A stretch of DNA of 9,364 bases from Nitrososphaerales archaeon (GTDB lineage: Archaea > Thermoproteota > Nitrososphaeria > Nitrososphaerales > Gagatemarchaeaceae). Position 1 is the first letter of the stretch. The number at the start of each line of letters is the position of its first letter. Below the pieces are notes generated by a model, which was given only the letters and a program-made list of their open reading frames with translations, was not told the DNA's origin and searched no databases. Of the stretch, positions 1 through 5,393 are shown piece by piece. The stretch covers positions 1 through 9,364 of the forward strand of contig JASHVX010000028.1 of assembly GCA_030044375.1 (NCBI GenBank). The letters are read 5' to 3'. Position numbers and translations under genes: made by a program.

Positions 1-116
1 CAGTCGGAGACGCGCGCAACTACAATCCACGTGGGAGGGGCCTCTACAAGTGCAAGACATGCGGGCGTGTGAAGTCAATGCGCCACCTGAGGCCCAGCTC
101 CGAGATCGGCTACTGA
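1..116 (+). CDS. C-terminal end of a protein with a CxxC zinc-ribbon-like motif (partial)
   Basis: Reading from base 3, 37 codons are open up to a TGA at 114-116. The peptide contains YKCKTCGRVKS, a CxxC knuckle with basic and aromatic neighbours, followed by about 20 mostly polar residues. One CxxC knuckle is half of a typical zinc ribbon; the partner pair would lie left of the window. The string resembles the second knuckle of small zinc ribbons, including those at the start of some transposases, but here it lies near the C terminus. The other two plus frames are less protein-like: frame 1 stops at 70-72, and frame 2 runs through the downstream promoter region. Function is not assignable from this fragment. 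Confidence 0.45.
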   Translation, partial: VGDARNYNPRGRGLYKCKTCGRVKSMRHLRPSSEIGY

Positions 117-128
117 TGTTCGCAGACA

Positions 129-144
129 GCGGAATTTTTACCGC
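129..144 (+). terminator. Possible transcription terminator after the left-edge gene
   Basis: A short inverted repeat (GCGG at 129-132, CCGC at 141-144) encloses a run of five T at 135-139, just after the stop codon of the partial gene and before the next promoter. Archaeal RNA polymerase often terminates at T-runs in the non-template strand. The run is short, so this is tentative. Confidence 0.3.
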
Positions 145-161
145 GGCCATGCTAATATCCC

Positions 162-169
162 ATTAAATA
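162..169 (+). promoter_or_regulatory. TATA box of the APC permease
   Basis: ATTAAATA in an otherwise GC-rich region is centred about 27 bases upstream of the TTG start at 193. This is the normal archaeal TATA-to-transcription-start distance, so the transcript should begin at or very near the start codon (leaderless). No Shine-Dalgarno sequence precedes the TTG, which agrees. Confidence 0.7.
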
Positions 170-192
170 CACCCGATTTTTCATCACATCCG

Positions 193-1824
193 TTGCCAGA
201 CACTGAGCAGGCCGATGCTCAGCCAGCGCAGCCCAAGGTCTTCGTCAGGGAGAGCACGGGGATGGTGAAGAACGCCTCCTTCTTCGACACCATCGCTCTG
301 AATCTCAGCAACATGTCGATCGGAGCGCTCCTCGGAGTCATAGGGCTGTACGGATACATGGTCCCCAGCATGGTCGGGGCAGGACTGAACCTTGTCTACA
401 CATGTATCCTGGGCTTCATCATCGCGGTTCCACAGTTCGTCGTATACACGATGATGTCGCGGCGCTTCCCGAGGACCGGCGGCGACTATGTCTGGATTTC
501 AAGGACCTTCGGCGGATTCTGGGGCAGCTCACTTTCGTTCATGGGGTACACGCTGGAGACCACAGCCTACCTCGCGCTCATCGTCCTCAGCACGGTCTTT
601 GCGATTGGCGCCGTCGGCTACATACAGTCCGGCTTCACTAGCAGCGCCCTGCTCAACCTGTCTCTGCCAGGAAACTCCGGCGGGACCCCGCTCCCCCAGT
701 TCGCCATAGGTGCGATAGTCTTTGCAGCGCTGATAGCGATAAACGTCGTCCGGCCGAAGGCCGGCTACAAGCTGGTCTCTGCCCTCACCCTCATCGGGAT
801 CGGGACCCTGGTGATAGCGATCCTCACACTGCTGTGGGCTGGCCACGCGGCCGTGGTCAACTACGTGAACTCTGCAGGCTGGTCTGTGAGTTCGTACCTC
901 CCTGCCGGGGTCACTGACATAGCTCAGGTCGGGACTCCTCTGACCTACTCTACCATCGTCAACTCCTTCACGTCGTCGGGTAACTGGATAGGACCCGCCC
1001 TGTTCCTCATGCCTCTGATCTTCGCATTCGCATATCCCTGGGTCAACGCGGGACCCGCCGTAGCATCCGAGATCAAAGGAAAGACGGCCCTGAAGTGGAA
1101 CGTGCCCATCTCTGCGGTGATAGCCTTCGTCCTGCTGACGTCCTCGTTCGCCACCCTCTACTACGTCGGAGGCGTCCCGTTCATCGACCAGTCGTTCAGG
1201 TCCTGGTCGATCTCTGTCTACTACACCTTCAACTTCTGGACCCTCGCCATGGGAGTCGCCGGAAACCCGATCCTCTCCTGGGTCATCGGTCTGGGCTGGA
1301 TCGTGTGGAACGTGGGGATCCTCGCCTACGGCATAATAGTGATCAGCAGGTACCTCCTGGCGCAGTCCTTCGACAGGTTCCTTCCTGCCAAGATATCCTC
1401 GGTGAGTCCCAAGTTCGGGTCGCCGATGGTCGCTCACCTCATAGACCTAGTTGCAACCATCACGCTCGTCGGGCTGGCCGCCTACTTCTATGGGACGGTT
1501 TCGGCCTTGTTTGGCGCGATCATAGCCGCGATGGTGTACTTCATGTTCATCGGTCTGACCGCGGTCGCACACGCGATAAAGAGGGAGACGGGACTTGCCC
1601 GCGCGGTCCTCGGCGTCTCAGGCATACTGGACTTCGTGGTATTCGCCTTCGTCGCGTACGAGTTCGTCGCCAATCCGATGGTGTGGAGCCTCAACGACCT
1701 TACATACGGCTTCGTGATATTCTCGTTCATCTTCGGTGCGGCAATCTATCTCGCCTCCAAGAGGTTCTACCAGAACAGAGGGATAGACATCTCCCTCGCG
1801 TACAAGGAACTCCCGCCCGAGTAG
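193..1824 (+). CDS. APC-superfamily amino acid permease
   Basis: A 543-residue integral membrane protein with about 12 hydrophobic segments between residues 35 and 525, the size and layout of amino acid-polyamine-organocation (APC) transporters. Recognisable elements are the glycine-rich first helix (about residues 38-55), the cytoplasmic loop FPRTGGDYVWISR (92-104, the family's P-x-S/T-G-G-x-Y signature) and SRYLLAQSFDRFLPAKIS (385-402), which matches the family's R-x-L-x-A-x-x-x-D-x-x-LP loop. It probably imports an amino acid or related amine across the cytoplasmic membrane using an ion gradient; the substrate cannot be read from the sequence. The first 25 residues are polar and likely cytoplasmic. 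The TTG start at 193 is supported by the TATA box 27 bases upstream and the absence of a better in-frame start. The gene appears monocistronic and convergent with the next one, 26 bases away. Confidence 0.9.
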   Translation: MPDTEQADAQPAQPKVFVRESTGMVKNASFFDTIALNLSNMSIGALLGVIGLYGYMVPSMVGAGLNLVYTCILGFIIAVPQFVVYTMMSRRFPRTGGDYVWISRTFGGFWGSSLSFMGYTLETTAYLALIVLSTVFAIGAVGYIQSGFTSSALLNLSLPGNSGGTPLPQFAIGAIVFAALIAINVVRPKAGYKLVSALTLIGIGTLVIAILTLLWAGHAAVVNYVNSAGWSVSSYLPAGVTDIAQVGTPLTYSTIVNSFTSSGNWIGPALFLMPLIFAFAYPWVNAGPAVASEIKGKTALKWNVPISAVIAFVLLTSSFATLYYVGGVPFIDQSFRSWSISVYYTFNFWTLAMGVAGNPILSWVIGLGWIVWNVGILAYGIIVISRYLLAQSFDRFLPAKISSVSPKFGSPMVAHLIDLVATITLVGLAAYFYGTVSALFGAIIAAMVYFMFIGLTAVAHAIKRETGLARAVLGVSGILDFVVFAFVAYEFVANPMVWSLNDLTYGFVIFSFIFGAAIYLASKRFYQNRGIDISLAYKELPPE

Positions 1825-1850
1825 AAGGGCGAGGTACCCTAGCCTAGCCT

Positions 1851-2714
1851 CTAGGCCTTCTGGCCAAGCGTCACGCACCCGTCCCTGTACACCTTCGCCA
1901 GGCTCCTCGACGTTAGGTATGGGGCAGCCAGCAGGACAGGGACGCTCAGGAGGATGAAGGCGGGCTGGTAGTATCCCAGCAGCGCCGCAAAGGACGCCGC
2001 ACCGGACCCGCCGAGCGTGTTCGCGAAGAAGAGCCCGGCACACGTGGGGCAGCCTGTGAAGAGCCCCACTATCGCCCCAAGCGCGCCGGTGAGCCCCGTC
2101 GCCTCGCCCTTCGCCCTGCTGTCGAAGGCGAAGACGGACAAGGCCAGGTTGACTCCGACAAGGACAGATATGGTGATCAACAGGATGACGGTCAGCGGAA
2201 TGAGCTGGACGCCGACGTGTTCTGGGAGATACACCACAAGGTCAGGGGCGAAGAGCGGGGCGCCCCTCGGCGTGAGGATCGCAGACGGAATAGACACGCC
2301 ATAGGTCTGCGCGAAATTGACGGTCGGCTGGTAGACGATCATGCTCGTGATTATGGCGTAGAACGCCGCATAGAGGGTCGCTGACGCGAAGAAGCAGCGC
2401 CTGTACCTCCTGACCGACAGGACATATGGGACCAGCCACCTCGGCGAGTTCGGGACGAGCCCGAGCGAGCGGACAGCCGCTATGCTGCTCGCAACAAGCC
2501 TTCTCGTGTCGACGACCACGGCGAGGATGGCGATGGACATGACGGCCAGATACAGGATGGCTACACTATCAGGCCCCGATGTCTCGCCCTGGGTAGCCAC
2601 GGCGAAGGCCCTCTGCTCGAACGTGTAGGCCAGGGTCGCAACGGCGGCCGCCATGACCCCTGACAGTGCCATGACGGGCATCCTCGCTCCGGGTAGCGCT
2701 ACCTTCAGAGCCAC
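1851..2714 (-). CDS. Polytopic membrane protein with an intramembrane CPTC motif, unknown family
   Basis: A protein of 287 residues from the chosen GTG start, with about six hydrophobic segments (roughly 13-31, 52-69, 108-128, 170-196, 208-232, 239-266). The most striking feature is GLFTGCPTCAGLFF (about 217-230), a CPxC pair flanked by glycines inside a hydrophobic stretch, followed by NTLGGSGA. Such a pair could bind a metal ion or act as a thiol-disulfide site within the membrane. No thioredoxin fold is evident, and I cannot name the family. A longer reading from TTG at 2756 (301 residues) is open. I prefer GTG at 2714 because TTTAA lies about 28 bases upstream of it, the spacing seen at other genes here, while nothing TATA-like lies upstream of 2756. 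The gene is convergent with the APC permease and divergent from the nitroreductase. Confidence 0.8.
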   Translation of the reverse strand: MALKVALPGARMPVMALSGVMAAAVATLAYTFEQRAFAVATQGETSGPDSVAILYLAVMSIAILAVVVDTRRLVASSIAAVRSLGLVPNSPRWLVPYVLSVRRYRRCFFASATLYAAFYAIITSMIVYQPTVNFAQTYGVSIPSAILTPRGAPLFAPDLVVYLPEHVGVQLIPLTVILLITISVLVGVNLALSVFAFDSRAKGEATGLTGALGAIVGLFTGCPTCAGLFFANTLGGSGAASFAALLGYYQPAFILLSVPVLLAAPYLTSRSLAKVYRDGCVTLGQKA

Positions 2715-2737
2715 CTTGCCCAGCGAGGTCTCTCCTT

Positions 2738-2749
2738 CGTTAAAGCTTT
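2738..2749 (-). promoter_or_regulatory. Probable TATA box for the CPTC membrane protein
   Basis: On the minus strand AAAGCTTTAACG holds TTTAA (2744-2740), centred about 28 bases upstream of the GTG at 2714. It overlaps a perfect 8-base palindrome, AAAGCTTT (2742-2749). If this is the promoter, the longer TTG start at 2756 would lie upstream of the transcript. Confidence 0.45.
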
Positions 2750-2756
2750 GGGACAA

Positions 2757-2767
2757 ACCTAACTAAG
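2757..2767 (+). promoter_or_regulatory. Weak TATA-like element before the nitroreductase gene
   Basis: CCTAACTAAG is the most AT-rich stretch at the expected distance (centre about 2763, 27 bases before the TTG at 2790). It is a poor match to the archaeal TATA consensus, so the assignment rests mainly on spacing. Confidence 0.3.
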
Positions 2768-2789
2768 GCATCTCGCCACCACCACGCCG

Positions 2790-3380
2790 TTGGAGTTCGA
2801 AGAGGCAGTCCGAAGGCGGAGGATGGTCAGGCACTTCGCGAAGAGGTCGGTTTCACCGAAGGCCCTCGCCAGGATAATGGAGCTCGTCCAGCACGCGCCA
2901 AGCGCCGGCTTTAGCCAGGGCAGTGGTTTCGTCGTAGTGACCAGACCCGCCATGAAGAAGAAGATCGGGGCGCTGCAAGGCGAGACCGGCTATGTCGGAG
3001 CAGGCTTCCACCACTGGATATCTGAGGCGCCGGTCGACATCATAGCCTGCGTCAGCGAGAAGATCTATCACGACAGGTACAACGAGGCCGACAAGCTCGA
3101 TGAGGACGGCAAGGAAATCGAGTGGCCTACTCCCTACTGGTTCTTCGACATAGGGGCTGGCTGCATGATAATACTCTTGGCCGCGGTCGACTCGGGCCTG
3201 GCCGCCGCCTTCTCAGGAGTGGTGGACCCGCCAGCGATGAAGAAGCTGGCCGGCATACCTGACCACTTCCATCCTGTGGGCGTCATTTCAATCGGGTATC
3301 CGGCAAAGGACAAGAGGTCCCCTTCCCTGAAGAGGGGTCACAAGCCCTCCGAACAGATCGTTCACTACGAGCATTGGTGA
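2790..3380 (+). CDS. Nitroreductase-family FMN-dependent oxidoreductase
   Basis: A 196-residue soluble protein, the usual size for single-domain nitroreductase-family enzymes, which reduce nitro groups, quinones or other electrophiles using FMN and NAD(P)H. The N terminus MEFEEAVRRRRMVRHF carries the family's arginine cluster that contacts the FMN phosphate. HAPSAGFSQGSGFVVV (35-50) is the second conserved FMN-binding segment. FFDIGAGCMIILLAAVDSGLAAAFSG (118-143) is the helix used for dimerisation and flavin binding, and HPVGVISIGYPAKD (161-174) is the typical C-terminal strand. The PSAGFSQG variant resembles a subgroup I recall from actinobacteria and archaea. The physiological substrate is unknown. 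The TTG start gives the expected N terminus with no room for extension. The stop codon lies 17 bases from a convergent tRNA-Thr gene. Confidence 0.9.
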   Translation: MEFEEAVRRRRMVRHFAKRSVSPKALARIMELVQHAPSAGFSQGSGFVVVTRPAMKKKIGALQGETGYVGAGFHHWISEAPVDIIACVSEKIYHDRYNEADKLDEDGKEIEWPTPYWFFDIGAGCMIILLAAVDSGLAAAFSGVVDPPAMKKLAGIPDHFHPVGVISIGYPAKDKRSPSLKRGHKPSEQIVHYEHW

Positions 3381-3397
3381 CCTAGCGTTAGAGGTCA
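3378..3397. repeat. Inverted repeat between the nitroreductase stop and the tRNA-Thr 3' end
   Basis: TGACCT (3378-3383) and AGGTCA (3392-3397) are perfect 6-base complements separated by 8 bases. The left arm contains the nitroreductase TGA stop and the right arm contains the tRNA discriminator base. It can fold in RNA from either strand and might help end or process both convergent transcripts, although no T-run follows it. Confidence 0.4.
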
Positions 3398-3470
3398 GCC
3401 GGCGCTGGGCGTCGATCCCAGGACCTTTCGCTTACGAGGCGAACGCTCTACCAGGCTGAGCTACGCCGGC
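3397..3470 (-). tRNA. tRNA-Thr (anticodon CGT)
   Basis: The 74-base minus-strand gene folds into a complete cloverleaf. The acceptor stem GCCGGCG pairs perfectly with CGCCGGC. The D arm is GCTC/GAGC with a GG-containing loop, and the anticodon arm is TTCGC/GCGAA with loop CTCGTAA, so the anticodon is CGT, reading ACG (threonine). The T arm is CTGGG/CCCAG. The discriminator is T, CCA is not encoded and there is no intron. The T loop reads ATCGACG, with A instead of the usual T at position 54. Confidence 0.93.
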
Positions 3471-3494
3471 CCAATCTCTCCCCGCGCCGCGAGC

Positions 3495-3504
3495 GGTTAA
3501 AGCC
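3495..3504 (-). promoter_or_regulatory. TATA box of tRNA-Thr
   Basis: On the minus strand GGCTTTAACC lies with its AT core (TTTAA) about 29 bases upstream of the tRNA 5' end at 3470, so the predicted transcription start is within a few bases of the mature tRNA. Confidence 0.55.
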
Positions 3505-3518
3505 GTTTTCTGGAAGGG

Positions 3519-3528
3519 TTTTTAGAAT
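3519..3528 (+). promoter_or_regulatory. TATA box of tRNA-Leu
   Basis: TTTTTAGAAT is an AT-rich patch centred about 28-30 bases upstream of the tRNA-Leu 5' end at 3553. It sits back to back with the tRNA-Thr promoter, so the two tRNA genes are divergently transcribed from an 82-base spacer. Confidence 0.55.
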
Positions 3529-3552
3529 TCGCAACGGCGGCGTCGGAACTGC

Positions 3553-3637
3553 GCGGGGGTCGCCCAGCATGGTCAACGGCGTGGGACTGAGGCTCCCATC
3601 CCTTAGGGGTTCGTGGGTTCAAATCCCACCCCCCGCA
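3553..3637 (+). tRNA. tRNA-Leu (anticodon GAG)
   Basis: An 85-base class II tRNA. The acceptor stem GCGGGGG pairs with CCCCCGC. The anticodon arm is TGGGA/TCCCA with loop CTGAGGC, so the anticodon is GAG, reading CUC (leucine). A long variable arm (CCC-TTA-GGG) is typical of tRNA-Leu. The T arm is GTGGG/CCCAC with a canonical TTCAAAT loop. The discriminator is A, CCA is not encoded and there is no intron. Confidence 0.95.
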
Positions 3638-3708
3638 CTTAGACCTAGAAGTCTCATCCTCAGGAATTCATGGTGGCGCGAGTTCGAACGGAGCGCGGCA
3701 GACCTGGC

Positions 3709-4806
3709 CTACAGCCCTAGCACGGAGGCAGCGGTCCCAGCCGCGTCGCCTAGCACCTTGAGCCTCTCGCGCACGAAGTCGACGCTCACCTCGTCCGCCT
3801 GCGTGGGAATGTCTGACGCGATCTGCTTCAGCAGCGTCCTGTAGCTCGGCCCCATCACCGCGAGGACAGCCTTCAGGACGGTAAGGCAGTCGACCTCCTC
3901 CAGCCTGTGATTCCCGTTCGTCGTCAGCCTGACGAGTGCCACCTTGCTCTTCGCGAGCTCCTCCAGCTCGGACACAAGGTCGCCCATCGCCCTCCTCACG
4001 CCCTGAAGGTCGACGTAGGCCCCCAGCGCAGGATCGTTCATCACGTTCACGGCCTGCGTTTCGTCGCTGTATTCGATGCCGAGAAAACCGTTCCCGTCCG
4101 TCCCTGAGGCGGTGACCTTGAGCTCGGCTCCGTTCCCCTGCTTCTGGAAGCCCGCCCTGATTCTCTCCCCTGAGGTCTCCGCATCTACTAGTAGGTACTG
4201 GTCCAGCCTTTCATAGCCTGGCACTCGGCTCTTGCCCAGCAGGGCCTTCGAGAACCTGACGGGTATCTTGAGCTCGTAGCCGAGCTGTGAGAGGGTCAGC
4301 GGCCTGTGGAACAGCTTCGAGTTCTGGGAAGCCAGCCGGAAGTCGTACTTCATCCCGCCTTCTGCCTCGTAGGCAGACTTCGCCTGGTAGACGCCGTCCA
4401 CAAAGGAGACGCCCACGGAACTCTCTATCAGTGGCAGTGGCGAGGCCGCGAGGTACGCCTCGAGGCTCTTGACGGCCTTGTCCCTCTCGGCAGACGCGGT
4501 CCTGCGGAATCCCTCCACCGCTTCCTTCGACTTCCTCTGCAGCTTCTCCCTGGCCTGAGCCTTCGCCATGGCGAGGAAGCTTTCCATCTGAGCCGAGAGG
4601 TCCTTGAAGGCATCTTTGGGGTCACCCTTGACTGTGGAGATGAGGTTCGACAGCTCCTCGAAGTAGCTCTCCAGCCTGTTCAGGTCAGCCTCGAGGTCGC
4701 CTTCGGCTGCCTTCGCGGCCTCTTCGTCGCTTCTGGCGCGGCCGCTCGACCTCACGGCGTCGAACAGGTGCGTGACCGTGAGCTTCAGCGAGGCTGCGGT
4801 CTCCAT
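3709..4806 (-). CDS. Hypothetical coiled-coil-rich soluble protein
   Basis: A 365-residue protein I do not recognise. It has no signal peptide and no membrane segment. Residues about 25-118 are rich in Glu, Lys, Arg, Ala and Leu with heptad-like spacing and should form long helices or a coiled coil (ESYFEELSNLISTVKGD, then AKAQAREKLQRKSKEAVEG). The middle part (about 125-265) has mixed, strand-like composition with many Gly, Tyr and Phe. A second helical stretch (267-292) and a charged C-terminal region follow. The pattern suggests a structural or scaffold protein or an oligomerising adaptor; this is inference. The ATG start at 4806 is supported by a TATA-like CTTAAG 27 bases upstream. It is divergent from the membrane-protein/transporter pair and shares a 104-base intergenic region with it, so joint regulation is possible. 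Confidence 0.85.
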   Translation of the reverse strand: METAASLKLTVTHLFDAVRSSGRARSDEEAAKAAEGDLEADLNRLESYFEELSNLISTVKGDPKDAFKDLSAQMESFLAMAKAQAREKLQRKSKEAVEGFRRTASAERDKAVKSLEAYLAASPLPLIESSVGVSFVDGVYQAKSAYEAEGGMKYDFRLASQNSKLFHRPLTLSQLGYELKIPVRFSKALLGKSRVPGYERLDQYLLVDAETSGERIRAGFQKQGNGAELKVTASGTDGNGFLGIEYSDETQAVNVMNDPALGAYVDLQGVRRAMGDLVSELEELAKSKVALVRLTTNGNHRLEEVDCLTVLKAVLAVMGPSYRTLLKQIASDIPTQADEVSVDFVRERLKVLGDAAGTAASVLGL

Positions 4807-4828
4807 TCCAGCTTCCGGGCGGCGACGT

Positions 4829-4838
4829 CCCTTAAGCG
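4829..4838 (-). promoter_or_regulatory. TATA box of the coiled-coil protein gene
   Basis: On the minus strand GCTTAAGGG is centred 27-28 bases upstream of the ATG at 4806, predicting a leaderless transcript. It is the only AT-rich patch at that distance. Confidence 0.5.
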
Positions 4839-4860
4839 TTTTCAGGGTCGGGAGTCCTTA

Positions 4861-4870
4861 CCGGCGCCGG
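4861..4870. promoter_or_regulatory. Candidate operator: palindrome CCGGCGCCGG
   Basis: A perfect 10-base palindrome lies between the two divergent TATA boxes (4829-4838 and 4880-4887), close to the midpoint of the intergenic region. The position suits a regulator that controls both directions. In GC-rich DNA a palindrome of this kind can also occur by chance. Confidence 0.25.
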
Positions 4871-4879
4871 GCCAAGGGA

Positions 4880-4887
4880 GAAATACT
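4880..4887 (+). promoter_or_regulatory. TATA box of the two-helix protein/APC transporter operon
   Basis: GAAATACT is centred 27 bases upstream of the TTG at 4911, so the operon transcript probably starts at that codon. The nearby ATG at 4924 is out of frame and not used. Confidence 0.6.
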
Positions 4888-4910
4888 TCGGCGCCCCAGT
4901 TGGGCCCCTC

Positions 4911-5393
4911 TTGAGCGGCGGCGATGAGCGGCCGGACGAGATGCTCGACAGGCTGATCCTGCAGATAAAGGCAGTCTCGCTCCTACAGGGCTCTGACGCC
5001 GAGCTGCGCGAGAGGCTCGAGAGAAAGCTCCTCGACTCGAAGGATGAGAGCATCCGTAAGTTCGTCAGGGTCGTCAGGGAGGGTCAGAAACCGGAGACCG
5101 GGGGGCTACTGCTGATCTCCCTGGGAGAGCTGACCCTGGCCTCCCTGTTCGTGCTGGCCGGCGCCGTAACACTGCTACCGTCCCTCCTCGGCATCGGCAC
5201 GGCCCAAGGCCTCGTCCAGTATCTTGGAGGACAGGCCGCGAGCACGGTGGCAGGCTCTCCTCTGTCGCCCTATCTCTCCCTGATGGAGTTCGCCCTAGGC
5301 GCGTTCTTCCTGCTCGCCGCCTCGTACACGCTACGCCACGCCGCGCTCGACCTGAAGAAGGCTGGACTTGCCGTCAGGTCGGGCGACTCGTAG
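4911..5393 (+). CDS. Small membrane protein with two helices, coupled to the APC-type transporter
   Basis: A 160-residue protein of unknown family. Residues 1-62 are charged and helical (MLDRLILQIKAVSLLQ, then ELRERLERKLLDSKDESIRKFVRVVREG), likely cytoplasmic. Two hydrophobic segments follow, about 66-95 and 122-144, joined by a Gly/Ser-rich loop, and the tail is short and basic. The TTG start is supported by a TATA box 27 bases upstream. The TAG stop overlaps the GTG of the next gene by one base (TAGTG), which suggests coupled translation and a steady ratio of the two products. It may be an accessory or regulatory subunit of that transporter, its N-terminal helices acting as the sensing or docking part; this is inferred only from gene order. 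Confidence 0.8.
   Translation: MSGGDERPDEMLDRLILQIKAVSLLQGSDAELRERLERKLLDSKDESIRKFVRVVREGQKPETGGLLLISLGELTLASLFVLAGAVTLLPSLLGIGTAQGLVQYLGGQAASTVAGSPLSPYLSLMEFALGAFFLLAASYTLRHAALDLKKAGLAVRSGDS

Noticed and set aside
529..1437. 302-residue antisense open frame inside the APC permease gene
   Set aside because: Its composition is rich in Arg, Gly, Asp and Glu with no domain pattern, as expected for the antisense of a GC-rich membrane protein gene.
3397..3637. The tRNA pair as an integration site for a mobile element
   Set aside because: No integrase gene, no direct repeat of a tRNA 3' end and no change in base composition is visible on either side.
3641..3654. Short AGAC/GTCT inverted repeat after tRNA-Leu as a terminator
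   Set aside because: Only four base pairs and no T-run follow; too weak to call.
3680..3689. GAGTTCGAAC, resembling a tRNA T-loop, which could have marked a tRNA remnant or integration scar
   Set aside because: The flanking bases do not form a T stem, there is no acceptor or anticodon arm, and no repeat of the nearby tRNA 3' ends was seen in the window.
3569..3844. 91-residue plus-strand open frame across the tRNA-Leu gene
   Set aside because: It overlaps a confident tRNA and then runs antisense to the end of the coiled-coil protein gene.
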